A stretch of DNA of 64,000 nucleotides from Shewanella basaltis (lineage in GTDB: Bacteria; Pseudomonadota; Gammaproteobacteria; Enterobacterales; Shewanellaceae), in the NCBI RefSeq assembly GCF_023283885.1, contig NZ_JAKILA010000017.1:47015-111014 (forward strand), read 5' to 3'. Each line of letters starts with the position of its first letter. The stretch's first letter is position 1. The notes under the pieces were generated by a model. That model worked only from the letters and a program-made list of their open reading frames with translations. It was not told the DNA's origin and made no database searches. Shown here in pieces: positions 46,171 to 56,300 of the stretch. A program made the position numbers and the translations under genes.

Positions 46171-47058
46171 TTAACCATTTGTTTGCTTATCAAATGCCAA
46201 CCCCAAAGGGTCAAAGTACGCTTGCAAGGCTCGATATATTTCATAGCAGTGCTCTTTATCTGGATATGCACCATACCTAGATAATGGTGAGTTTATAGTG
46301 CTATTAACCAGGTATGGATTCGATATCTCGGCAAACTCTTGTGAATACATTTCAATGCAGGATTCAAAGGCGCGAGCCATCATTTCTGTTGGTTTGGCAA
46401 AATAGTGGCAAGCTTGCTGTTTGTCTAATGCGATTGAGCGGCGAACATAGTCGTGGGGTTCTTGGCCGTTGGCGCTTAAAAAAGTGATTTGAAATAACTT
46501 AGATAATTGCTGATTTAACGGATGCTTGACCATGGTTTTATCTGCCAGCCAGTGGTCGGTGGCGCAGGCAAAGCGGTTTGCTGTACTCATGTAACCGTCT
46601 GGGCATAATAGGCTGTCGTCGATAAACATTTTGTCGGCAATGTAGTGATCAAAGGCATGCCAAAATTCGTGGGCTAATGCCCCTGCTCCGGCATTTTTGG
46701 CTAGCGCTAATTCTTTATAAACGGGAGAGTAATGTGCCTGTACGCCTTTTTGGCCACCAGAGCCAAAAGCAAATCGTAGGCTACCGCGCAGGCCAATTAA
46801 CTCTGGCGGCACACGTAAAATATTGGCAAGGTCGGCAAGTGAATCAAATATCAGATTGGCGGCCAGTGCCGACTCTTCACGGTTAACCCATTTACCCACG
46901 CGTATGTGCTTTAAACCAAAGGTGTGTTTAATGTCTAAAAAGCTCACCGAGGCGCCATTACGATAGTCTGGGCCGATGCGCTCAAAGTAGCGCGGGTGAT
47001 TTAACAATGCATGATGTGACGCCAAACAATACCTCTGTGCTACAAACTGAACTGACAC
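46171..47058 (-). CDS. putative zinc metallopeptidase-like protein (LPD1/CLCA_X type)
   Basis: 295 residues. GAGALAHEFWHAFDHY holds an HExxH zinc motif, preceded by GLRGSLRFAFGSGGQKGVQ and AHYSPVYKELALAK. This combination matches the LPD1-like domain known from polyvalent proteins of phages and conjugative elements, and proteins labelled CLCA_X in gammaproteobacterial genomes. PTEMMARAFESCIEMY could supply the third zinc ligand. No signal peptide is visible. It is convergent with the helicase gene. The substrate is unknown; a stand-alone role in conflict or DNA processing is only suggested by domain company. Confidence 0.75.
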   Translation of the reverse strand: MSVQFVAQRYCLASHHALLNHPRYFERIGPDYRNGASVSFLDIKHTFGLKHIRVGKWVNREESALAANLIFDSLADLANILRVPPELIGLRGSLRFAFGSGGQKGVQAHYSPVYKELALAKNAGAGALAHEFWHAFDHYIADKMFIDDSLLCPDGYMSTANRFACATDHWLADKTMVKHPLNQQLSKLFQITFLSANGQEPHDYVRRSIALDKQQACHYFAKPTEMMARAFESCIEMYSQEFAEISNPYLVNSTINSPLSRYGAYPDKEHCYEIYRALQAYFDPLGLAFDKQTNG

Positions 47059-47115
47059 TCTTTTAACGAAGTAGTTTACAACTTTAGTGCTTTTGAACGT
47101 AGTGTAATACTAATA

Positions 47116-47132
47116 AACCTGAGCTCGGGATA
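47116..47132. repeat. solo end of family A repeat
   Basis: AACCTGAGCTCGGGATA matches the terminal repeat of the element at 26418-26615. No partner end was found nearby, so only a remnant remains. Confidence 0.6.
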
Positions 47133-47627
47133 CTCATAACGGCGTTACACATGTTGAAGCTAGAACAACTTGCTCGCTGCAATTTTTGCCTTATTCTAAG
47201 CGATTTCTTATTGGCAACCCCTGTTCTCTTATTTTTCCTGATTGGTGTAGTGTTAACAATTAAATATTAATTGGTGTTATTCAATACCAATCAGGCCACC
47301 AGCATATTTATGCAGCCTTATGCAAAATAAAAAGTATCACCCTCGGTAATTTTTTAACCACTACGCACAAAAGTGAATAAATAGTCAAACAAAGCGTTTT
47401 ATTTATTACGTATTCAATGAGGTTGCCATTGATTTACCGCAAAAGGTTTTTATGACAGAAGATGCACACAATAAAGTCTTTGTTGTATAACAATCCGCTG
47501 TTTCTTAAACAACGCCATGACATTAAAAGTGGTGATGCGGTGTTTGATAAAATCTGTAATGTGCTTGAATAGTTGAGCACAGTAGCTACAACACCCAATC
47601 AGTAATCACTCATCTATGCACGCCGAT
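47133..47627. other. gene-poor stretch with a possible degenerate small gene
   Basis: About 495 bp without a convincing gene. AAAGG and an ATG at 47452 begin a frame of 12 codons (MTEDAHNKVFVV), after which an overlapping frame at 47461 reads 36 codons ending CNVLE at 47571. The two together could be a frameshifted remnant, but neither half was recognised. Confidence 0.3.
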
Positions 47628-47893
47628 AATACCAATTCCAGCAATTATCTGGTCATTCAGCGGGAATTCTGTGTCTTCTAGGCAAGTAATAGGATTGTAG
47701 GCATAGTTGCTCTACGTCAAAATGCTATTAAGCAGTATAGAAGGCACAGAAACCCGCCTTGTAGGAGACACTAAGACTGTCCATTTCTTTGTTGCATCGC
47801 CTTAAAGGGAATAACCATTATTTCAACAATGCGCCTCAAACTGAAAAGTCTGAGTGGCTCTGATTGGTCACATAATTAATGGAAATGGTATAA
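47628..47893. mobile_element. MITE-like element, diverged family B relative
   Basis: 266-bp non-coding element. The left end TAATACCAATTCCAGCAATT and the right end (complement begins TTATACCATTTCCATTAATT) form imperfect inverted repeats of over 30 bp. The inside contains AAAGGGAATAACCATTA, also present diverged in the element at 36416. Confidence 0.6.
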
Positions 47894-47929
47894 TAATCCC
47901 AGTGACAGGTTTGCGTTACTGGGATTATT
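47892..47929 (-). terminator. hairpin downstream of the sensor kinase
   Basis: AATAATCCCAGT and ACTGGGATTATT form a 12-bp perfect stem 6 bp after the kinase stop. The T tract is short on the minus strand, so termination strength is uncertain. Confidence 0.6.
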
Positions 47930-47935
47930 TAGGCT

Positions 47936-50314
47936 TTATTTCATTATGGGTAAGCGAACATAAAACCGCGCGCCTGAGCCGGGTTCAGATTGATAACCTA
48001 TGCTGCCATTCATGGCACCAATAAGCTCTTTACACAATGCCAGCCCAAGTCCTGTGCCGCCTTTGGCTTTTGAACTGCTGGCATCGGCCTGGGAAAACTT
48101 TTCAAAAATTTTATCTTTAAAATCGTCAGGTATACCGCTGCCCTGGTCTTGCACGGCGATTTCGATGTGATCATCGATCACTAAAGCAGACAAGGTTACT
48201 TTGCCATTTTGAGGTGAAAACTTAACCGCATTGGATAAAAAATTGGTCAAAATTTGCAGTAGCCGATGTTCGTCAACATAAATCGTGGCATCGTTGATTT
48301 GGGGCGAGTGTAGCAACGCTAGAGTAATATTGTGCTGTGCCGCATAGGGTTGATGGTCGTTAAGCGCACGCAGTAAAAGTGGCGGCATGACTAGGGGTTT
48401 CATTTCGAACAGCATCTTACCTGCTGCTAGCTTTTCAATGTCTAGCAGGTCGTTAATTAATCGACTCAGCTGCAAACAATTACTGCTGGCAATATCCATC
48501 AGCTTTTGGGCTTTTTCTGGCAGACTGACAATTTTACCCGACTGTAAAAGGTTTAACGCACCACTGATGGAGGTTAATGGTGTACGCAGTTCATGGCTCA
48601 CCGTTGAGATAAAATCATCTTTGATTTTTTGTAACTTCATTGCATCGGTGATGTCTTGCACCGAGCCTATCATGATTAAGTCTGGGTTTTTGTCTTCTGA
48701 GACTAGCTGCCCTAGTTCATGTACCCAACGTACCTCGCCACTTGGGCGAATAATACGGTGAATGACATTGTGAATGCCTGTAATGCGTGCTTGATCTTCA
48801 CTTTGCTCAACTTTTACCACATCATCGGGATGGACGGCACTTTTAAACAGCGACACACTTGGGCTAAAGTCTTGCTCGTTTAAGCCAAAAATTTGGTAAA
48901 TCATTGGCGACCACCATAATGTGCCGTGTTTTAGCGATGCTTGCCAATAGCCAATTTGTGCCTGTTCGCTGGCTAAATCGAGGCTTTGCTGGGCTATATT
49001 GAGCTGATGATTGAGCTGTTCGAGTTTAAGGTAATGCTCTTTGGTTTGGGTAATGTCTTGAATATAACCATGCCACAAGGTGCTGCCGTCTGGCATTCGC
49101 TCGGGCGTGGCACTGCCTGATAGCCACTTTGGCAAGCCATTATCATCTACCACACGATATTCCAGCTCCCAAACAGATAGAGTGTCTATCGAGTGTTGAA
49201 TACTGTCGACTAATGCGGTTAAGTCATCTTGGTAAATTTTAGCAAATGCGTTTGAGGCATCGGTAAGCACCTCTTCAGGAGTGACGCCGTAAATGTCTTT
49301 AATTGCACTGCTCGCATAGGGGAAGGCATTTCGTCCGTCTGGCCACGACTGATATTGATATACAACACCGGGCAGCTCTTGTGTGAGTTTATATAATTGG
49401 TCGCGACTTTGTTGTAATGCTATTTGCCCCAGTTTTTGTTGGGTGATGTCGGCATGGGTACCGTACATCATGTGTGGTTTGCCATCGTCAGTATATGTCA
49501 CCACTTTGCCACGGTCATGCACCCACACATAATGGCCGTCTTTGTGTTTCATACGGCATTTAATGTCAAAAAATGAGTTTTTACCATTGAGATGGTCTTC
49601 TAATTGAGCATCGGACTCTGCTACGTCATCGGGGTGCAACAAATTTAACCAGGTATCGACTGAAATGGGTTCAAGCTCAGCTAGGGTATACCCCATAATG
49701 TCAGCCCAACGCTCGTTGAGTACGGTTTCGCCGGTTTGTACGTTCCACTGCCAGGTGCCTATTTTGGTGCCTTCTAGCACAGAGCGATACATTTGCTCGC
49801 GTGCGGCTAACTGTTGGTGAGCATGATCTTGCAACCTGTCTTGAATTTCTTGCTCGATACTTTTACCAAACTCGGTGGCAATTTGGCGTTCTGTATCGGT
49901 GAATGTGCGTGGCTTACTGTCGATAAAACAAAGGGTGCCTATTTTTTCACCGTCACTGACCAAAGGCACACCAGCATAAAAACGAATATTGGGGCCGCCT
50001 AATACTAAAGGGTTGTCGGCAAAGCGATTATCGAGCAGTGCATTTGGCACCTCAAAAATCCCCTCACCTAAAATGGTGTGGCCACAAAATGACACATCCC
50101 TTGCGGTCTCACATGCATCTAAGCCTTGTTTTGATTTAAACCATTGTCGATCAGAATCAACCAATGAAATAAGCACAATCTCGGTGCCTAAACTAAGCTG
50201 GGCTAAATTCGTTAAACGGTCAAAGCGTGTCTCGGGTACGGTATCTAATAAACCCGTGTCACGTAATGCACTCAGTCGTTGTTGCTCAGAATCGGGTATT
50301 GCTGGGGTTTGCAT
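47936..50314 (-). CDS. GAF/PAS sensor histidine kinase
   Basis: 792 residues, no membrane segment. A GAF domain (about 20-165, with ARDVSFCGHTIL and FYAGVPL) is followed by three PAS units (about 175-300, 305-425 and 445-560). HisKA has His in ISTVSHELRTPLTS, and the ATPase has LLQILTNFLSNAVKFS, DQGSGIP and GGTGLGLALCKE. It has no receiver of its own. The CheY-like regulator gene lies just upstream on the same strand (16 bp), so the two form an operon, and a stand-alone HPt gene diverges beyond. Input is likely cytoplasmic, perhaps redox or small-molecule, but no cofactor motif is certain. Confidence 0.9.
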   Translation of the reverse strand: MQTPAIPDSEQQRLSALRDTGLLDTVPETRFDRLTNLAQLSLGTEIVLISLVDSDRQWFKSKQGLDACETARDVSFCGHTILGEGIFEVPNALLDNRFADNPLVLGGPNIRFYAGVPLVSDGEKIGTLCFIDSKPRTFTDTERQIATEFGKSIEQEIQDRLQDHAHQQLAAREQMYRSVLEGTKIGTWQWNVQTGETVLNERWADIMGYTLAELEPISVDTWLNLLHPDDVAESDAQLEDHLNGKNSFFDIKCRMKHKDGHYVWVHDRGKVVTYTDDGKPHMMYGTHADITQQKLGQIALQQSRDQLYKLTQELPGVVYQYQSWPDGRNAFPYASSAIKDIYGVTPEEVLTDASNAFAKIYQDDLTALVDSIQHSIDTLSVWELEYRVVDDNGLPKWLSGSATPERMPDGSTLWHGYIQDITQTKEHYLKLEQLNHQLNIAQQSLDLASEQAQIGYWQASLKHGTLWWSPMIYQIFGLNEQDFSPSVSLFKSAVHPDDVVKVEQSEDQARITGIHNVIHRIIRPSGEVRWVHELGQLVSEDKNPDLIMIGSVQDITDAMKLQKIKDDFISTVSHELRTPLTSISGALNLLQSGKIVSLPEKAQKLMDIASSNCLQLSRLINDLLDIEKLAAGKMLFEMKPLVMPPLLLRALNDHQPYAAQHNITLALLHSPQINDATIYVDEHRLLQILTNFLSNAVKFSPQNGKVTLSALVIDDHIEIAVQDQGSGIPDDFKDKIFEKFSQADASSSKAKGGTGLGLALCKELIGAMNGSIGYQSEPGSGARFYVRLPIMK

Positions 50315-50330
50315 CTATGACTCCCTGTGG

Positions 50331-50723
50331 TTAGCGAGTGGCACTTACGTGATCCTGAAATAGCGTTTCAAGCTCATCGCCAAGGCTCATAGGATCAAAT
50401 GGCTTTTCGATTACGGCGATTGCACCAGCGGTTAAATATTCTTGTTTTTCTTGCTGCTGTATGCGGGCTGTCATAAATACCACAGGGATCCCCTGGCATT
50501 GAGGCAGCTTTTGTATTGCATTAAGTGTTTGCAGTCCATCCATGCCAGGCATCATGGCGTCTAATAAAATTAAATCGGGGGTGAAATGCTCAAGTGTATT
50601 GATGGCTTCGCTACCGCTGTCGCAGGAGGTTAAGGTAAAACCGGCGATATCGACCAATGCCATTTCGACAATCACCCTGATAGACTCATCGTCTTCTACG
50701 TGTAATATTTTCTGTAATGGCAT
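50331..50723 (-). CDS. single-domain response regulator (CheY-like)
   Basis: 130 residues, a lone receiver domain. HVEDDES is the acidic pocket, the phospho-acceptor Asp is in LILLDAMMPGMDG, Thr in FMTARI and Lys in IEKPFDP. It has no output domain, so it acts by protein contact or as a phosphate carrier. The ATG at 50723 has GGAG 5 nt upstream and is preferred to the in-frame start at 50762. It precedes the sensor kinase gene in the same operon. Confidence 0.92.
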   Translation of the reverse strand: MPLQKILHVEDDESIRVIVEMALVDIAGFTLTSCDSGSEAINTLEHFTPDLILLDAMMPGMDGLQTLNAIQKLPQCQGIPVVFMTARIQQQEKQEYLTAGAIAVIEKPFDPMSLGDELETLFQDHVSATR

Positions 50724-50953
50724 TTTGACTCCAATGAAATTATTTGGCACACAACACAACAAGCTTGTACTTGCTATTTTATGCCCAATACTACTGACTT
50801 ATTGTTTATTATGAATGACTAATCGAACTAAGCCATTGAATAACTATAGTGATTGAGTATAAATTAGTAAATGATTTGTTAATTTAGTTATGTGACCATT
50901 TCTCGATTAGCCCTGCTGGCACGATTGCCCTACACCAACCGAGAACCACCGTT

Positions 50954-51646
50954 ATGACAAAAGATAAACAATCTGTTGTCCCGCAGCAGCTTAGCCCTCC
51001 CTGTAATGACCAGAGTGTCAGCTTAACACCTAATACTTTAGCGCAATTGTTAGCACCGTTTGCGGGTAAACAAGCGTTTTACCGTCGCTTGATCGCAATT
51101 TTTGAGACGAATTTACGCCAGCAGCTCAGCACGATTGAATCGTTAATAGCGCAACAAGATATCACGGCATTATTAAAGCTAGTGCATACGCTTAAAGGCA
51201 CATCTGGCACCGCAGGTTTGCCGACACTTCATCATACATTGCGTGCTTGGGAGCAGTTTTTAACACAATGTATGCAAACTGAGGCTGGGGTTGAGCTAAC
51301 TCATTATGCTGAATTAGGCACACACATTAGCGATGTCGCCGAGCGCGAACTCAAGGCTATCCATGCTCTGTTAGCCACTTCAACGCTTGATACGGCCATA
51401 GATCCTGCTACACAAGGCACTGACGGCATAACAGCAGCACAAATCACTGCTGAACTTGCCACGCTTAAACAAGCGTTACTGGACGGTAATCTTAATGCTG
51501 TTGAGTGTTGCCAAGCTTTGCAAGCAAAACTGGCTAAAGACAGCCCATTTGCTGCTGATATCATTGCCCTGTGTCACTCGGTTGATGAATTAGATTTTGA
51601 CAGCGCTCTTAGCCAATTGGCTGTACTGTCTGTAAAGCTGAAATAG
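50954..51646 (+). CDS. stand-alone HPt phosphotransfer protein
   Basis: 230 residues. The N-terminal half is an HPt four-helix domain with the phospho-accepting His in VHTLKGTSGTAGLPTL. The second half (ITAELATLKQALLDGN, FAADIIALCHSVDELD) resembles the tail found after HPt domains in hybrid kinases. The gene diverges from the receiver-kinase operon across 230 bp. Together the three could form a split phosphorelay, kinase to receiver to HPt and on to an unlinked regulator. A start at the ATG fits, though Shine-Dalgarno is weak. Confidence 0.85.
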   Translation: MTKDKQSVVPQQLSPPCNDQSVSLTPNTLAQLLAPFAGKQAFYRRLIAIFETNLRQQLSTIESLIAQQDITALLKLVHTLKGTSGTAGLPTLHHTLRAWEQFLTQCMQTEAGVELTHYAELGTHISDVAERELKAIHALLATSTLDTAIDPATQGTDGITAAQITAELATLKQALLDGNLNAVECCQALQAKLAKDSPFAADIIALCHSVDELDFDSALSQLAVLSVKLK

Positions 51647-51815
51647 CAAAGCAGGCTGGTAAGGCTTAACGTAGGGCTAAAAACAACGTTGTTTTTTATG
51701 TTTGTCTCACGATATTACCCCGGTAAATAAGCGAGCCATCGTAAGGCTGGTAGACGTCTAGCGATTTTATGGACTTTTAGCAAATTTAGTCACCATCTAG
51801 CCAATAGAACATGCA

Positions 51816-51852
51816 ATTAAAAAAGCCGAAAACACCTATTGTTTTCGACTTT
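51816..51852 (-). terminator. rho-independent terminator of the RND operon
   Basis: AAAGCCGAAAAC pairs with GTTTTCGACTTT (one mismatch) around ACCTATT. On the minus strand it is followed by TTTTTTAATT. It is about 20 bp beyond the NodT lipoprotein stop and may also limit the convergent HPt transcript. Confidence 0.82.
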
Positions 51853-51871
51853 CAGCAGGTTTGTCAATCTT

Positions 51872-53386
51872 TTACTCTTTTAGTGAGTCGATATTGGCTA
51901 ACACATCTGTATTAGCACTCGCTACACCACCGCCTAACACTTTGTACAGCGTGATACGGTTATCTAAATCGGCTTGGCGCGTTGTAATGAGCGACTGCTT
52001 GGCACTGTACATAGTGCGTTGCGATTCTAGTGCGGTTTGAAAGCTGTCGATGCCATTTTCATAGCGTGCAAGAGAGAGTTGATAGCTTCTCGTTGACGCC
52101 TCAACTAAGGCATTTTGCGCATCAAGTTGATCTTGAATTGTCGCCCGTCTTGCCAGCGCATCGGCAACCTCGGTAAACGCACTTTGAATGGCGTATTCAT
52201 AGGATGCCAGATACTTTTGTTGTTGCGCTTCGCTATAAGCTAAATTCGCTTTATTTTCGCCGCCATTGAATATGGGTAAGCTAATGCTTGGCGCGACACT
52301 CCAAATTGAGCTGGCTCCACCACTGAAAATATCAGACAACACCGAGCTGGCAAGGCCACCGTTGGCGGTGAGTGAAATCGTCGGGAAAAAGGCTGCACGA
52401 GCGGCACCAATATTGGCATTAGCCGATTTTAAACTGTGCTCGGCTGACAATACATCAGGGCGTTCTAGCAAAATCGTTGAAGACACTCCTGCCGGTACGT
52501 CTGCCACTACACTGTCATTGCCCGGTAAAGTAAAGGCCAATAAATTTTCGTCAAATTGTTCCCCCACCAACAAGCGTAAAGCATTAATATCTTGCTCTAC
52601 TTGAGTTTTATAACTGGCTATATCTGAACGAGCAGAATAATAAATCGTTTCTGCGCTAGCCACATCTATGCGTGAATCTATCCCGTAGGATAATCGCTTT
52701 TGGGTAATGTCCATCGCTTGTTTTGCATTCGTGGCCGTTTCTTCTGCCAGCGACAGCAGATTACTGTCGGCCGCTAAGGTTAACCACGCGCTGGCGATTT
52801 CACCAATAAGCGTTATTTTTGCCGCTTTTGCCGTTTCTGCACTGGCGAGATAGGCTTCCATTTCTGCAACCGTTAAACTGCGATTTTTACCAAACAAATC
52901 GAGTTCGTAACTGCTCAGTCCTGCTGCGGCCTCATAACTGGTGCTAATATCACCCGTTGACGTTTTACTTCGATCCCCACTTAAACTGACGTCTAGTTCA
53001 GGAAATAAATCTGATCGTTGTACACGGTATGTCGCTCTTGCTGATTCAACGTCAGCAAGGGTTTCTCTAAGCGTTCTGCTGCTGTTTAATCCCATATCGA
53101 TAAGGCTAACTAAGCGCTCATCTTTTATAAAATCTTTCCATGGAATATCTATTGCCTGTTGCGAAGATAGCCCTTGGGTTTGTGCAACACTGTCGAGCTG
53201 CCATTCATTGGCGACTGCTGAATCTGAACGATTATAATCTGGTGCAATTGTACTGCATCCTGCAAGTACTAATGCAGCAACAATAGGCAATAACCTCACG
53301 CTGCACCTTGGTTTAACAAGGTGTTGCTTGGTTTTGTTGATGACATCGGCAAATGGTGCATGATGTGATTCAAAATAATTAGTCAT
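51872..53386 (-). CDS. NodT-type outer-membrane efflux lipoprotein of the RND pump
   Basis: About 504 residues of the TolC-like outer-membrane factor family. The lipobox is LVLAGC near residue 44, so the mature protein is lipidated. TIAPDYNRSDSAV and two copies of the OEP repeat follow (ERPDVLSAEHSLKSANANIG, FPTISLTANGG). The ATG at 53386 is chosen because GGAG lies 7 nt upstream; it overlaps the end of the RND gene by 8 bp, implying coupled translation. It should form the exit duct for the inner-membrane pump encoded upstream. An N-terminal region of about 25 residues before the hydrophobic segment is longer than usual. Confidence 0.92.
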   Translation of the reverse strand: MTNYFESHHAPFADVINKTKQHLVKPRCSVRLLPIVAALVLAGCSTIAPDYNRSDSAVANEWQLDSVAQTQGLSSQQAIDIPWKDFIKDERLVSLIDMGLNSSRTLRETLADVESARATYRVQRSDLFPELDVSLSGDRSKTSTGDISTSYEAAAGLSSYELDLFGKNRSLTVAEMEAYLASAETAKAAKITLIGEIASAWLTLAADSNLLSLAEETATNAKQAMDITQKRLSYGIDSRIDVASAETIYYSARSDIASYKTQVEQDINALRLLVGEQFDENLLAFTLPGNDSVVADVPAGVSSTILLERPDVLSAEHSLKSANANIGAARAAFFPTISLTANGGLASSVLSDIFSGGASSIWSVAPSISLPIFNGGENKANLAYSEAQQQKYLASYEYAIQSAFTEVADALARRATIQDQLDAQNALVEASTRSYQLSLARYENGIDSFQTALESQRTMYSAKQSLITTRQADLDNRITLYKVLGGGVASANTDVLANIDSLKE

Positions 53387-56300
53387 GGCCATTCTCCAAC
53401 TGCGTTTGAACTAAGGCATGTTCTGGGTGTTTATTGTCTGTGTCGTGATATACCGGGCGACGCTTAGGGAACAAGCCACGCACTAACACAAAGAACATAG
53501 GCACTAAAAATATTCCCAATACTGTGGCGGTTAATGTCCCACCAATAATACCTGTACCAATGGATATACGACTGTTTGCCCCCGCACCGCTCGACGTTGC
53601 TAAAGGTAAAATCCCGAACATGAAGGCTAATGATGTCATAATAATGGGGCGTAATCTTAATCGCGCAGCATTCACGGCGGCCTCAATTAACGACATCCCT
53701 TTTTGGTAAGATTCTTCTGCGAACTCAACAATTAATATGGCGTTCTTTGATGCCAGACCGATCGTTGTCAGTAACGCCACTTGGAAATAAATGTCGTTTT
53801 CTAACCCTCGTAACGTTGAGGCCAATGCCGCACCAACCACACCTAAAGGGATCACCATAATCACCGAAAATGGCACTGACCAGCTTTCGTACAGGGCCGC
53901 TAACGCGAGGAACACCACTAGGATAGATATCGCATACAGCATAGTTGATTGGCCACTGGCAATCTTTTCTTGGTACGACAAGCCGCTCCAAGAGTAAGCC
54001 AATTTACCTTGCCCTACCTCGTCAACTAAGCGCTCCATTTCAGCCATAGCCTCACCAGAGCTCACGCCGCTGGCAGCAGAGCCTTGAATTTGATAAGAAG
54101 CAATGCCGTTAAAGCGAGATAAACTTTGAGGCGCACTTGACCAAGAAGCGCTGCTAAATGCTTCAAACGATGTCATGGTGGTGTCACCATCTGCATTAGT
54201 CCCACGGACATACCACTCGTGTAAGTCTTCGGGTTTAGCGCGATACGCCGATTCACTTTCAATGTAGACTTTTTTCACTCTACCGTCGTCAATGAAGTCA
54301 TTGACGTAACTGCCAGCCCAAGCCGATGTTAATGTGTCTGAAATATCCGCCATAGACAGGCCAAGCGCACTTGCTTTGCTATTATCAATATCAATTTTAA
54401 GCTGTGGTGTATCACTTAATGCGCCTTCACGAATACTGGTGATCAACTCACTTTGTCGTGCCCGAGTTAATAACTCATTTTTTAAGGTGGTGAGCTCATC
54501 TCGACTGGTCCCGGCAGCGGCCTGTAGTTCAAAGGTAAAGCCATTGCTTTGCCCTAAACCTTGAATCACCGCTTGCGACAACGCAAACACACTTGCATCG
54601 CGAATACTTGATAAGTTTCTGTTAATACGCTCAATTAATGCATCTGCGCTTTCATCATCTTCGGTGCGATCATCCCACGAATACATGGACACAAAGCCCA
54701 TTCCCGCATTTTGCCCGGTACCTGAAAAGTTAAAGCCAGCAATAGAAAAGGCTTTATCGACGACAGCTGATTCTTCATTGATTAAGTAATCTTCAACTTG
54801 CTCTACTGCTGCACGCGTGCGTTTAATCGATGCGCCTTCAGGTAAATTGACCTGAAACATGATACTGCCTTGGTCTTCATTTGGTAGAAAGCCTGTTGGC
54901 ATGCGGATAATTAACACACTTAATACACCAATAATGATTGCATACACCACTAACCAACGAAATTTTTGGTTAACAATTCGGCCCACATGGCCGGTATATG
55001 ACGTGGTTAGATGATTAAACATCGCGTTAAATTTGCCAAAAAAGCTGGTACGTTGGCCCTGTTGAGATTTATCGCCACCGCTCTTTTTAGGCGCTTTGTG
55101 CTTAAGAAGCGTGGCACATAATGTTGGACTTAGGGTTAAGGCAACAATCACCGACAATATCATCGACGATACAATAGCGACTGAAAACTGCTTATAAATA
55201 ACGCCGGTAGAGCCTCCAAAAAACGCCATTGGCAGAAATACGGCTGACAGTACAACAGCAATACCGATTAACGCCCCTGTAATTTCTGACATGGATTTAA
55301 TTGTGGCGTCTCGCGGCGAAAGGTTTTCATCTTCCATTAACCGCTCAACGTTTTCGACCACCACAATGGCATCGTCCACTAACAGGCCGATAGAAAGCAC
55401 AATACCGAACATGGTTAAAGTGTTAATCGAAAAGCCAAAGGCTGATAACACCCCAAATGTGCCCAGCAAAACCACAGGCACGGCAATAGCAGGAATAAGT
55501 GTTGCGCGCCAGTTTTGTAAAAACAGCCACATCACCAAAACGACCAACACAACGGCTTCTGCTAGGGTGTGTACCACTTCAGTAATCGAGATTTTAATAA
55601 ATTCAGTGCTGTCTTTTGGAAATGCCGTTTCATAGCCTGTGGGTAACTTATCGGCTAATTCTGCTACCTTACTTTTCACCGCGGTGGCAGTGTCTAAGGC
55701 GTTAGCCCCTGGCGACAACATGATGGCAATACCCGATGATGGGTGACCGTTTAAACGAGAGATGACGCCATAAGTTTCGCTACCCATTTCAACTCTTGCT
55801 ACATCACTCAACAATACATTGGCGCCTGTTGAGTCATATTTCACAATGATATTGCGAAACTCTTCAGGGGTAGACATCATCGATTGCGCTGTTACTGTCG
55901 CGTTTAATTCTTGGGTTGCTAAGGTTGGACTGGCACCAATATTACCTGCTGGTACCTGTACGTTTTGTGCCTGTAAGGCGCTGGTAATGTCTGACGCCAT
56001 AAGCTCATAGGCGGCTAATTTAGTTGGGTCTAGCCAAATACGCATGGCATATTCAGAGCCAAATACTCGGGTATCGCCCACCCCTTCTACACGCGCTAAT
56101 GAGTCTTCCATGTTAGAGGTAATGTAGTCAGAAATATCTGCAGCCGTCGCTTGATCGGTTGCATCATAAACAGCCACAACGAGGAGAAAGTCAGTATTGG
56201 ATTTGGTGACAGTTACCCCTTGAGACTGTACGGCCTCCGGGAAACGAGAGCTGACTTGTTCAACCTTATTTTGCACCTGTACCTGAGCGTAGTCGGCATC

